Part shown: positions 1-5,709 of the stretch, piece after piece
How the letters are laid out: each line of letters starts with the position of its first letter
Position numbering within the stretch: the first letter of the stretch is position 1
Assembly (NCBI GenBank): GCA_903922745.1
Contig: CAIXVA010000035.1
Location: 1 to 10,080 of the forward strand
Direction: 5' to 3'
Length of the DNA stretch: 10,080 nt
Source of the DNA: an uncultured Actinomycetes bacterium
Lineage (GTDB): Bacteria; Actinomycetota; Actinomycetes; Nanopelagicales; Nanopelagicaceae
Position numbers and translations under genes: made by a program
Notes under the pieces: model-generated
Seen by the model: the letters and a program-made list of their open reading frames with translations, nothing else
What the model was told of the DNA's origin: nothing
Database searches by the model: none

Positions 1-1
1 A

Positions 2-283
2 GGCCATGATCATCGCCGTGAAACATTCGCCACTTTTGAATTTGGCAAGGCACAAATCTTGCTTGAAAAATATGATGATGGAGTAGCAACCCTTGAAAAT
101 GTTTTGGCAATTGTGAGCGAAGATGAGCCAAAAGATTTTGAATTTATTGTCGATGTAGAGTCTCGCATCGCCAAGATCTTGAGAATGCAGGGTCGCACCG
201 ATGAAGCTGATGAGATTGAGCGCCGGTTAAAGACTGTACAAGAAGCTCTTGAAGATGAACCAGAGCTTGATCTCCTCACTTAA
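2..283 (+). CDS. Tetratricopeptide-like protein, 3' part only
   Basis: The reading frame is open from the first full codon of the window (position 2) and stops with TAA at 281-283, so the start lies upstream. About 93 residues are visible. They are helical and rich in charged residues. The part reading FGKAQILLEKYDDGVATLENV, followed by a second helix pair (ESRIAKILRMQGRTDEADEI), has the spacing of small, Ala and aromatic residues seen in tetratricopeptide repeats, which are protein-protein interaction modules. The tail is acidic (EALEDEPELDLLT). No catalytic motif is seen. The phosphatase gene begins inside its last 29 bp, which suggests co-transcription. The TPR assignment is from pattern only and the overall function is unknown. 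Confidence 0.6.
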   Translation, partial: GHDHRRETFATFEFGKAQILLEKYDDGVATLENVLAIVSEDEPKDFEFIVDVESRIAKILRMQGRTDEADEIERRLKTVQEALEDEPELDLLT

Positions 284-788
284 GGGCAAAAACCAACTCA
301 GCATCACAATGGTTTGCCTTGGCAATATTTGTCGCTCACCAATGGCTGCAGCCGTTCTGGAAGGTAAAACCGCTGATTGGAAAGCACCACTTATTGAAGT
401 TCATAGTTCGGGCACAGGCTCGTGGCATATTGGCCAAGGCCCACATCCATCATCCAAAAAGATTTGGGAAGCGGCTGGATATAAACATTCCCACACCGCA
501 AAGCAATTTAAGGCAAATGATTTCTTTGTCCACGATCTGATCTTGGTAATGGATTCAAGTAATTATCACAACGTTGTTTCATTAGCAGAAACCGATGAGC
601 ATCGAGAAAAGGTTTTTTACCTTCGTAACTTCGATCCGATATTAAAAGGAATTGATCCAAGCTCTGGTGATTATTTCAAACTAGAAGTTCCAGATCCGTA
701 CAATCAATCCGATGAAGCGTATGAAGAAACTTTAGCTATGGTCGAACGCGCCGTAGATGGATTGTTGCAAGAGTTAAAGAACCCATAG
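255..788 (+). CDS. Low-molecular-weight protein-tyrosine phosphatase
   Basis: Cytoplasmic phosphatase expected to hydrolyse phosphotyrosine (some family members act on phosphoarginine) through a cysteinyl-phosphate intermediate. The P-loop CX5R(S) reads CLGNICRS at residues 21-28 (nucleophile Cys21, Arg27). The general-acid loop DPY is present at residues 147-149, as expected near the C-terminus of this fold. The length of 177 aa is slightly above the usual 140-165. ATG 255 is chosen because LSITMV before the P-loop supplies the first beta strand; ATG 309 would cut that strand off, and TTG 249 is a poorer codon. The Shine-Dalgarno is weak (AGAAG at 241-245). The gene starts inside the TPR-like gene, and its last 53 bp are shared with the opposing MFS gene. 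The substrate is unknown. Confidence 0.9.
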   Translation: MNQSLISSLKGKNQLSITMVCLGNICRSPMAAAVLEGKTADWKAPLIEVHSSGTGSWHIGQGPHPSSKKIWEAAGYKHSHTAKQFKANDFFVHDLILVMDSSNYHNVVSLAETDEHREKVFYLRNFDPILKGIDPSSGDYFKLEVPDPYNQSDEAYEETLAMVERAVDGLLQELKNP

Positions 789-1896
789 CTCCTCCGATTG
801 CTGCAACCACGAGTGGCCATTGTGTCGAGCCACTGCTCCACATAGCTCCACCCCAAATTCCAGCACCTAACACAGCAAAGTTCATTGATGCTTGATACAC
901 ACCCTGTGCACGTCCACGATGATGATCTTCGCTTAATCCGGCAATCCACGCTTTACCAACGCCATCGGTAAGTGCTGGGAACAAGCCATAAATAGCTAAT
1001 GCGACTAAAGCCAATGCATGGTTACTAGTCAATCCCAGAGTTGCATAGGCAATTGCGAATGCAAGCAAACCAATTGCATAAACAACTCGTGGTGAAAGTT
1101 TGTCCGCAACATATCCAGCAGGGAAAGCTGCAACAACGGTTACTGCGCTAAACAGCATGTATGACAGAACAACTCCATTAGTTGAGAAGCCAATGTCATG
1201 CAAACGTAATAGCAACAATGCATCAGGAATATTTGTTAATTGGATTAGAACTAATATTGAAATCGCCTTTTTCAGCGTGCCAGGCAGAGGTACTTTTATC
1301 TTTTGGATCTTTTCCTCAACCGCAGGCTTCACAAATTTATCTTTAACAAGAAGCGTCAGGAATCCCGACAAGATCGCGGGAATAATGGCCCATTTCGCGA
1401 CGGCACGGACATCCCCATCGAGCATTGCAAGGCCAATTAAAGCTAATCCAGGCCCGATAACAGCACCAATATTGTCGCCCGTACGGTGAAAGCCAAATGC
1501 CTTACCTAGGTGTTCCTTTGGAACTGAATCATGAATCAGAGCATCACGTGGAGTTCCGCGCAATCCCTTTCCAATTCGATCCGTCACTCGACCAAGAAAT
1601 ACCAATGGCCAGCCAGTTGCAACTACAACAAAAGCCTTTCCTACTCCAGCTAATGAATAACCTGCAATAACAAATGGTTTGCGGCCGATACGGTCACTTG
1701 ATTTACCAGCAATTAGTTTTGTAAAGCCTGCTGCGGCTTCGGCGCAGCCTTCGATTAATCCAAGAGCCAGGGGAGCCGCGCCAATCACTCCAGTTAGAAG
1801 TATCGGAAGCAGCGGATACAAAAGTTCACTTGCAGCATCCTGTGTTAGAGATACAAGAGTCAGTAAAACTAAATTTCGAGTTAGCCATTTTTTCAT
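736..1896 (-). CDS. MFS transporter, 12 predicted membrane segments
   Basis: Inner-membrane secondary transporter of the major facilitator superfamily, 386 aa, the normal size for 12 transmembrane helices in two halves. The signature loop between helices 2 and 3 reads GKSSDRIGRKP (about residues 64-74). The helix 4-5 region has DRIGKGLRGTPRDAL (106-120) followed by FGFHRTGDNIGAVIGP, a pattern known from a subgroup of uncharacterised drug or metabolite exporters. Charged residues Asp20 and Glu24 lie in helix 1 and may take part in proton coupling (inference). A hydrophilic loop with many lysines at about 186-211 separates the halves. The ATG overlaps the stop of the RNA methyltransferase gene as ATGA, so translation is probably coupled. 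The last 16 codons, within helix 12 and the tail, overlap the phosphatase gene. The substrate cannot be read from sequence. Confidence 0.9.
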   Translation of the reverse strand: MKKWLTRNLVLLTLVSLTQDAASELLYPLLPILLTGVIGAAPLALGLIEGCAEAAAGFTKLIAGKSSDRIGRKPFVIAGYSLAGVGKAFVVVATGWPLVFLGRVTDRIGKGLRGTPRDALIHDSVPKEHLGKAFGFHRTGDNIGAVIGPGLALIGLAMLDGDVRAVAKWAIIPAILSGFLTLLVKDKFVKPAVEEKIQKIKVPLPGTLKKAISILVLIQLTNIPDALLLLRLHDIGFSTNGVVLSYMLFSAVTVVAAFPAGYVADKLSPRVVYAIGLLAFAIAYATLGLTSNHALALVALAIYGLFPALTDGVGKAWIAGLSEDHHRGRAQGVYQASMNFAVLGAGIWGGAMWSSGSTQWPLVVAAIGGAMGSLTLATIHLRRVRP

Positions 1897-2540
1897 CGCG
1901 GTAAATGCTGCAATGCCCAGTGGTACATGGCGATTGCTCCCGCAGCAGATGCGTTCATAGATCGAGTTGATCCATATTGATTAATTTCGTATAAAACTTC
2001 GCAAGCAGCGATTCCTTCATCAGACATCCCCGCACCTTCTTGACCAAACAAAAGTACACAACTTTCAGGCAAGTCTGCTGGTTCTAGCTGCTTTGATCCC
2101 GGAACATTATCGATTCCAATAATCGGCAAGTTTTGCTCTTTGCAATACTCAGCAAAATCTTGAATCGTCGGATGATGCATGACGGTTAAATATCTATCAG
2201 TCACCATAGCGCCGCGCTTGTTCCAGTCGCGCTTACCAACGATATGAACACCAGAGACATTAAATGCGTTAGCAGTACGCACAATAGAACCAATATTTAG
2301 GTCATGTTGCCAATTTTCAATCGCAATCTGCAACTTATGGCGCTTGGTATTTAAGTCTGTAACAATCGCTTCAACAGTCCAATAACGATAATGATCTAAA
2401 ACGTTTCGACGATCACCATTCAGCAATAGTTCAGGATCGTAGTGATCACCTTCAGGCCACGGTTTTTCATGTGGCCCAACACCCACAACAGGGAAAAATT
2501 CACCTGGGCCAATACTGGCGGGGGTAGTAGGAGAAGACAT
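1893..2540 (-). CDS. TrmH/SpoU-family RNA 2'-O-ribose methyltransferase
   Basis: SAM-dependent enzyme that methylates a ribose 2'-OH in tRNA or rRNA, built on the trefoil-knotted SPOUT fold. All three SpoU motifs are present: motif 1 NIGSIVRTANAF (82-93, catalytic-type Asn82 and Arg88), motif 2 LLFGQEGAGMS (163-173) and motif 3 INQYGSTRSMNASAAGAIAM (186-205). At 215 aa it is the length of a SpoU catalytic domain plus an N-terminal extension of about 65 residues. That extension is rich in Pro and Gly and does not look like the L30e-like RNA-binding domain of RlmB. Whether the target is tRNA G18 or a 23S rRNA site cannot be decided here. It is the first gene of a two-gene operon with the MFS transporter. 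A leaderless-type promoter sits just ahead of the ATG and no Shine-Dalgarno is visible. Confidence 0.92.
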   Translation of the reverse strand: MSSPTTPASIGPGEFFPVVGVGPHEKPWPEGDHYDPELLLNGDRRNVLDHYRYWTVEAIVTDLNTKRHKLQIAIENWQHDLNIGSIVRTANAFNVSGVHIVGKRDWNKRGAMVTDRYLTVMHHPTIQDFAEYCKEQNLPIIGIDNVPGSKQLEPADLPESCVLLFGQEGAGMSDEGIAACEVLYEINQYGSTRSMNASAAGAIAMYHWALQHLPR

Positions 2541-2546
2541 GTAGGC

Positions 2547-2552
2547 ACTCTA
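2547..2552 (-). promoter_or_regulatory. Leaderless-type -10 for the RNA methyltransferase gene
   Basis: The minus strand reads TAGAGT, then six bases (GCCTAC), then the ATG. This fits TAnnnT with transcription starting at or next to the A of the start codon. No Shine-Dalgarno is present and no clear -35 was found. It overlaps by two bases the opposite-facing -10 of the small membrane protein gene. Confidence 0.6.
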
Positions 2553-2556
2553 AACT
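2551..2556 (+). promoter_or_regulatory. Leaderless-type -10 for the small membrane protein gene
   Basis: The plus strand reads TAAACT, then GAACTC, then ATG at 2563. The six-base gap puts the expected transcription start on the start codon. There is no Shine-Dalgarno, which agrees with a leaderless mRNA. The promoter's upstream part must lie inside the first codons of the divergent methyltransferase gene. Confidence 0.6.
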
Positions 2557-2562
2557 GAACTC

Positions 2563-2910
2563 ATGTCAGCTATCAACACGGTTGTGTACCTAATCCACAT
2601 TCTTTCAGTGATTGGAATTCTTACTCTCCTGCTTCTTCAATGGAACAAGAAGCCACGTAAGTTGAACCCTGGTGTCTTACACGCGGGGCTGACGGCTCTT
2701 ATTGCAGGAGCAGTAATGGTTGGGCTACACGACTCAGTAAAGCCCGATGAACCTCTTAATCACACAAAAATCGGAATCAAATTATTGTTCCTAATCATTA
2801 TTCTTACCCTTGGCTATAAAAATGTGAAAAAGCCTGAGCTTTCAAAGAATGTTTGGTTAACGATGACTGGGTTAACAATATTGAACATAATCATTGCATC
2901 TGCCCGGTAA
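2563..2910 (+). CDS. Small integral membrane protein, four predicted helices
   Basis: A 115-aa hydrophobic protein of unknown function. Four membrane segments are apparent at about residues 5-25, 38-57, 68-86 and 95-113. Short basic loops (NKKPRK after the first helix, KNVKKPELSK after the third) and a longer polar loop, HDSVKPDEPLNHTKIGIK, lie between them. By the positive-inside rule the basic loops should face the cytoplasm, and the DSVKPDEP loop the outside. The motif LNHTKIGIKLL, with a conserved-looking His and Lys at the head of helix 3, resembles small actinobacterial membrane proteins I have seen annotated only as hypothetical. No enzyme motif is present. It lies 11 bp ahead of the carboxypeptidase gene, probably in one operon, so a cell-envelope role is possible but only inferred. 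Confidence 0.75.
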   Translation: MSAINTVVYLIHILSVIGILTLLLLQWNKKPRKLNPGVLHAGLTALIAGAVMVGLHDSVKPDEPLNHTKIGIKLLFLIIILTLGYKNVKKPELSKNVWLTMTGLTILNIIIASAR

Positions 2911-2921
2911 TTAACTAGCTC

Positions 2922-4088
2922 ATGCATTTGAAAAAGAGAATTTTTGGCGTTTGCCTTGCGCTAATACTTTCTATTGCATCGGCCAATGCCGCCCTTTCTC
3001 CTGAATCAATCCCTCCTGTGTTTGAAGAATTAATGAAAAACCCATCGCTTTCCAACCCGGCAATGGTTGTAATTGATAGCTCGACAGGTTTGGTGGTGTA
3101 TCAACACAACGCTTATTCTCAGCGGAAACCTGCATCTGTAATGAAAATACTTTCTGCAGGAACAACCATTGAATACCTAGATTTACTAAGTCGGTTTAAT
3201 ACATCAATATCTATAGCGCCTGAAGAAAAACTAATCGTGATTAGAGGGTCCTTAGATCCATGGATAAGCCTTGATCACAATGTTGGTCGCAAAATGAACA
3301 GAGCGTCATTGCCATATATGGGATTTAGTACATTGAGTGCAGTTAAAAAGGCTAATCACGGATCGCTGAAGAATTATAAAGTTATATATAGCAATTTGTA
3401 TTCGCAAGATGTTGCAAACCTAAAGGCGTTCTGGACAAAGCGTGGATTTAAACCAACAATGAAATCTGTTAGTGACGACGACACCTTTATTGCACAAGGA
3501 GAGTTGATTGCCTCTGAAAACTCACCCACTGTTGCTGAAATCCTTGATTGGACATTGCTGTGGAGTGACAACTTATTGGCCGAACGTTTAGCTCGTTTAT
3601 CAGCGCAAAGCGCAGGATTTCCACTCAATGATAAAGGTGTAGAGAAAACCTTCAACTTGTTGTTGTCACATTTCCAGATAGATTCCTCGAAGTTAGTCGT
3701 TGCTGATGCAAGTGGTCTTTCAAAGCAAAATCGGATTACAGCACAAATGATGGCTGAACTCTTATACAAAATGCGCATAGAAGAAAAGTTCGCTCCTATC
3801 TATAATTCACTACCAGTCGGTGGAGTTTCAGGAACTTTACGAAATCGCTTTGTAACTACAGCACCTTCTGCGATCGGATTAATTAGGGCTAAAACCGGAA
3901 CGCTCAATGGAACTGCAACTTTGGCTGGATTTGTTCAATCAACCGATCGTGAATATGTCTTTGTCTTATTAGCCGATGAAATCGCAAAAGGAAATACAGC
4001 TCTTAACAAAGCACGAGCTGCAATTGATAGAGTGCTTGGACGAATCGCCGCACCAAATATTCCGACTGAAATTATTCCAGCACCCTAG
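2922..4088 (+). CDS. dacB: Secreted D-alanyl-D-alanine carboxypeptidase/endopeptidase (PBP4, peptidase S13)
   Basis: Penicillin-binding protein that trims or cleaves D-Ala crosslinks of peptidoglycan outside the membrane. The first residues form a signal peptide (basic MHLKKR, hydrophobic core, ASANA before the likely cut after residue 23). The three active-site motifs are intact: SVMK at 72-75 (nucleophile Ser72, Lys75), SDN at 215-217 and KTG at 324-326, with the S13-typical DASGLS at 262-267. The Ser-to-SDN distance of 143 residues is about 100 shorter than in E. coli PBP4 (Ser62 to Ser306), so much of the extra domain inserted between these motifs is missing; total length is 388 aa against 477. 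No Shine-Dalgarno is evident, and ATG 2922 was chosen because it opens the signal peptide. Its TAG overlaps the stop of the opposing beta-propeller gene. Confidence 0.9.
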   Translation: MHLKKRIFGVCLALILSIASANAALSPESIPPVFEELMKNPSLSNPAMVVIDSSTGLVVYQHNAYSQRKPASVMKILSAGTTIEYLDLLSRFNTSISIAPEEKLIVIRGSLDPWISLDHNVGRKMNRASLPYMGFSTLSAVKKANHGSLKNYKVIYSNLYSQDVANLKAFWTKRGFKPTMKSVSDDDTFIAQGELIASENSPTVAEILDWTLLWSDNLLAERLARLSAQSAGFPLNDKGVEKTFNLLLSHFQIDSSKLVVADASGLSKQNRITAQMMAELLYKMRIEEKFAPIYNSLPVGGVSGTLRNRFVTTAPSAIGLIRAKTGTLNGTATLAGFVQSTDREYVFVLLADEIAKGNTALNKARAAIDRVLGRIAAPNIPTEIIPAP

Positions 4089-5164
4089 TTGTTCGAGTAA
4101 ACCTTTACCTGCCCTTTGTAACAAGCAACCCAGGTGTTACCTGTGGGCGCATCGTATGTAATTCCGATTGGTTCATTACATGCTGACAATGTTTGCAATA
4201 ACTTCATGTCACTCGTGCGTACCTTTGAAATTGTGTCGCTGTTAAAATTAACTACAAACAATGCTGTTCCATCGGATGAGATAGCCAAACTGCGAGCAGC
4301 GTTACCAGTCTTAACTGTTTTGCCTGGCTTATTCGCCAGTAAATCCCATGATGCAACTCGTCCAGACAGGTTCATTGTTACGTACAACATAGAATTGTCG
4401 GGAGACAAGACAATCGCGCGAGGGTTACTTCCAATTGGAATGTAAGTAACAGTGAAATCCTCTAAGTTGATTACATGGATTCTGTTACCACCCATTTCGG
4501 CAACGTAGGCTTTCTTAGAATCTTTTGAAACAGAGATTCCACGCGGATATCGTCCGATTTTGATTGATTTAACAACTTTTTGAGTATCAATCGAGATCAC
4601 CGTAAGGGTGTAAGAACACCAGTTTGTGACGAGCACGTACTTGTTATCTGGAGTTACTTCAACAACTTTAGGAACAGCACCAACAGGGTAGACAGAATCA
4701 ATTTCATAGTTACTACGGTTGATTCGATATAAAAAGCTTGTGTCGAAACCTGAGGTAGGGGAACAGGTGTCATGGCCTTCCTTGTTATACCCAGGACCGT
4801 ACATCGCATAGTTGGTTACATATAAATATTTGCCATCTGGCGAATAGGAGCCTTCAACAGGTGCGCCTTTGAACAATGCCGAGTTTTTGGAGTACCCAAA
4901 CTTCTGCAAAGAAACTGAGTCAGGAACTGTATGTAGCAATTCAAAAGTCTTTGCATCATAAACAGTGACTGAATGTCGATACATCATGTTATGAGCACTA
5001 ACGACACCATCACCTGATGAACGTACAGATTTAGGTGATATCGATCCGTTGATTGTCTTGATCAACTTCATCTTTGTATCTGCAGAAACAACTTCGCTCT
5101 GTGCCGGTATTGCAATGGCACAGAGCGAAGTTATAAGAATCAAAGTCAGGAAGCGGTTGCGCAT
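4085..5164 (-). CDS. Secreted YncE-like seven-bladed beta-propeller protein
   Basis: A 359-aa exported protein of the YVTN/YncE beta-propeller group; members are periplasmic or surface proteins, mostly of unknown ligand. A signal peptide (MRNRFLTLILITSLC..., likely cut near residue 23 after PAQS) is followed by regularly spaced blade strands: SPDGKYLYVTNY (108-119), TPDNKYVLVTNW (171-182), SKDSKKAYVAEM (213-224), SPDNSMLYVTMN (254-265), SSDGTALFVVNF (296-307) and a degenerate one at 337-348. The period is 41-42 residues, except for an insertion of about 20 residues after the first. The mature part has four cysteines (133, 183, 329, 348), which could form disulfides. No enzyme motif is seen. 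It follows the anchored acidic protein gene by 16 bp and may also have its own leaderless promoter. Function is unknown; binding of an envelope partner is plausible. Confidence 0.87.
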   Translation of the reverse strand: MRNRFLTLILITSLCAIAIPAQSEVVSADTKMKLIKTINGSISPKSVRSSGDGVVSAHNMMYRHSVTVYDAKTFELLHTVPDSVSLQKFGYSKNSALFKGAPVEGSYSPDGKYLYVTNYAMYGPGYNKEGHDTCSPTSGFDTSFLYRINRSNYEIDSVYPVGAVPKVVEVTPDNKYVLVTNWCSYTLTVISIDTQKVVKSIKIGRYPRGISVSKDSKKAYVAEMGGNRIHVINLEDFTVTYIPIGSNPRAIVLSPDNSMLYVTMNLSGRVASWDLLANKPGKTVKTGNAARSLAISSDGTALFVVNFNSDTISKVRTSDMKLLQTLSACNEPIGITYDAPTGNTWVACYKGQVKVYSNN

Positions 5165-5170
5165 TCCCTA

Positions 5171-5176
5171 ACTGTA
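5171..5176 (-). promoter_or_regulatory. Possible internal leaderless -10 for the beta-propeller gene
   Basis: In the 16-bp gap, the minus strand reads TACAGT, then TAGGGA, then ATG at 5164. The TAnnnT-N6-start spacing is the same as at the other leaderless-type starts here. The AGGGA directly abuts the ATG, too close to act as a Shine-Dalgarno. The gene may therefore be transcribed alone as well as from the upstream gene. Confidence 0.45.
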
Positions 5177-5180
5177 CTAG

Positions 5181-5621
5181 TTAGTCATCATCGCCTTCAT
5201 TGTCTTCGTGATTGCCGCGACCTTCACGGCCTTCATACTCATCATCTCCGCCACCTTTTGTTGGCAACTTTGCGATTGCTGGATTTTGCAATCCGGATGG
5301 ATTAGCAGATGGTTTAACCGACACTTTGGCTACAGATTTAGTTGCGGGAGCTACCGTTTCATTGGATGCTGAGCTAGAAGTTGGTGTTACTGCCGTAGAT
5401 GGTGATGTAGAAACATTAGTTGCAGTGGATGGAGTTTGGGTTGCCTCGATTGCATTGGCCGGAGATTCTTCCTGGGTTTGCGCGACTACGGCACCTAATC
5501 CAATAATGAGAGATGCAGCAAGAACTGCAGCAAGAGGCAGGGTCTTTGATGCTTTACGTCGAGTAGTTGGTAGATCATTGTCTGCGATCTCAAACCATTC
5601 GGGCTTGTTGTTCTCTGTCAT
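5181..5621 (-). CDS. Single-pass membrane protein with Ser/Thr/Ala linker and acidic tail
   Basis: Not assigned to any family I recognise. The 146 residues divide into a short cytoplasmic N-terminus (1-27, with PEWFEIADNDLP and then basic TTRRKASK), one membrane helix (about 28-48), a low-complexity Ser/Thr/Ala/Pro linker (about 50-122) and a hydrophilic tail (123-146) in which 11 of 24 residues are Asp or Glu. Basic residues before the helix predict N-in, C-out, so linker and tail lie outside the membrane, perhaps spanning the wall. A cleavable signal is less likely but possible. The acidic tail could bind cations or a basic partner (inference). Start ATG 5619-5621 has a good Shine-Dalgarno, AAGGGA, six bases upstream. 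It is the first gene of a likely operon with the beta-propeller. The opposite-strand frame in this region is a shadow. Confidence 0.75.
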   Translation of the reverse strand: MTENNKPEWFEIADNDLPTTRRKASKTLPLAAVLAASLIIGLGAVVAQTQEESPANAIEATQTPSTATNVSTSPSTAVTPTSSSASNETVAPATKSVAKVSVKPSANPSGLQNPAIAKLPTKGGGDDEYEGREGRGNHEDNEGDDD

Positions 5622-5627
5622 TGTGAA

Positions 5628-5633
5628 TCCCTT
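5628..5633 (-). promoter_or_regulatory. Shine-Dalgarno of the anchored acidic protein gene
   Basis: The minus strand reads AAGGGA, six bases before the ATG at 5621. This fixes the start and sets this gene apart from its leaderless-type neighbours. Confidence 0.6.
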
Positions 5634-5643
5634 CGTTGCGAGA

Positions 5644-5649
5644 AAGATA
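5644..5649 (-). promoter_or_regulatory. Candidate -10 for the anchored protein/beta-propeller operon
   Basis: The minus strand reads TATCTT, a TAnnnT match. It would give a 5' leader of roughly 15 nt containing the AAGGGA ribosome site. The -35 position (about 5667-5672, reading CGTTCA) is a poor match and falls on the tandem GTGAAC repeat. Confidence 0.4.
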
Positions 5650-5665
5650 ACCTCTAATCCTGAGA

Positions 5666-5678
5666 GTGAACGGTGAAC
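5666..5678. repeat. Tandem GTGAAC direct repeat between divergent promoters
   Basis: Two copies of GTGAAC occur at 5666-5671 and 5673-5678, with a 7-bp period. They lie in the 88-bp gap between the anchored protein gene and ctaB. They sit where the -35 region of each divergent promoter is expected, so they could be promoter elements or a regulator site. Two 6-mers can also recur by chance. Confidence 0.35.
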
Positions 5679-5697
5679 CAGGAACTAAAAGGCTGAG

Positions 5698-5703
5698 TAA
5701 TCT
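5698..5703 (+). promoter_or_regulatory. Leaderless-type -10 for ctaB
   Basis: The plus strand reads TAATCT, then AGGTGG, then GTG at 5710. The six-base gap predicts transcription starting on the GTG. The same AGGTGG could instead be read as a Shine-Dalgarno for ATG 5722, but that requires a start upstream of the predicted transcript. Confidence 0.5.
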
Positions 5704-5709
5704 AGGTGG

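Noticed and set aside
309..788. Shorter phosphatase start at ATG 309
   Set aside because: It would begin at MVCLGN and remove the beta strand leading into the catalytic P-loop, which the fold needs.
760..807. Repeat GATTGTTGCAA (760-770) and GATTGCTGCAA (796-806), also readable as GTTGCA/TGCAAC inverted repeat
   Set aside because: The pair lies in coding sequence, is imperfect as a direct repeat, and as a stem has a 32-base loop with no U-tract, so it is neither a convincing terminator nor a mobile-element trace.
1100..1489. 129-aa plus-strand open frame inside the MFS gene
   Set aside because: The opposite strand encodes clear MFS helices and motifs across this whole region; the plus frame gives no recognisable protein.
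5212..5676. 154-aa plus-strand open frame opposite the anchored acidic protein gene
   Set aside because: It is the antisense shadow of a Ser/Thr/Ala-rich gene. It has no recognisable domain, and the minus frame has a good ribosome site, a membrane helix and an operon partner.
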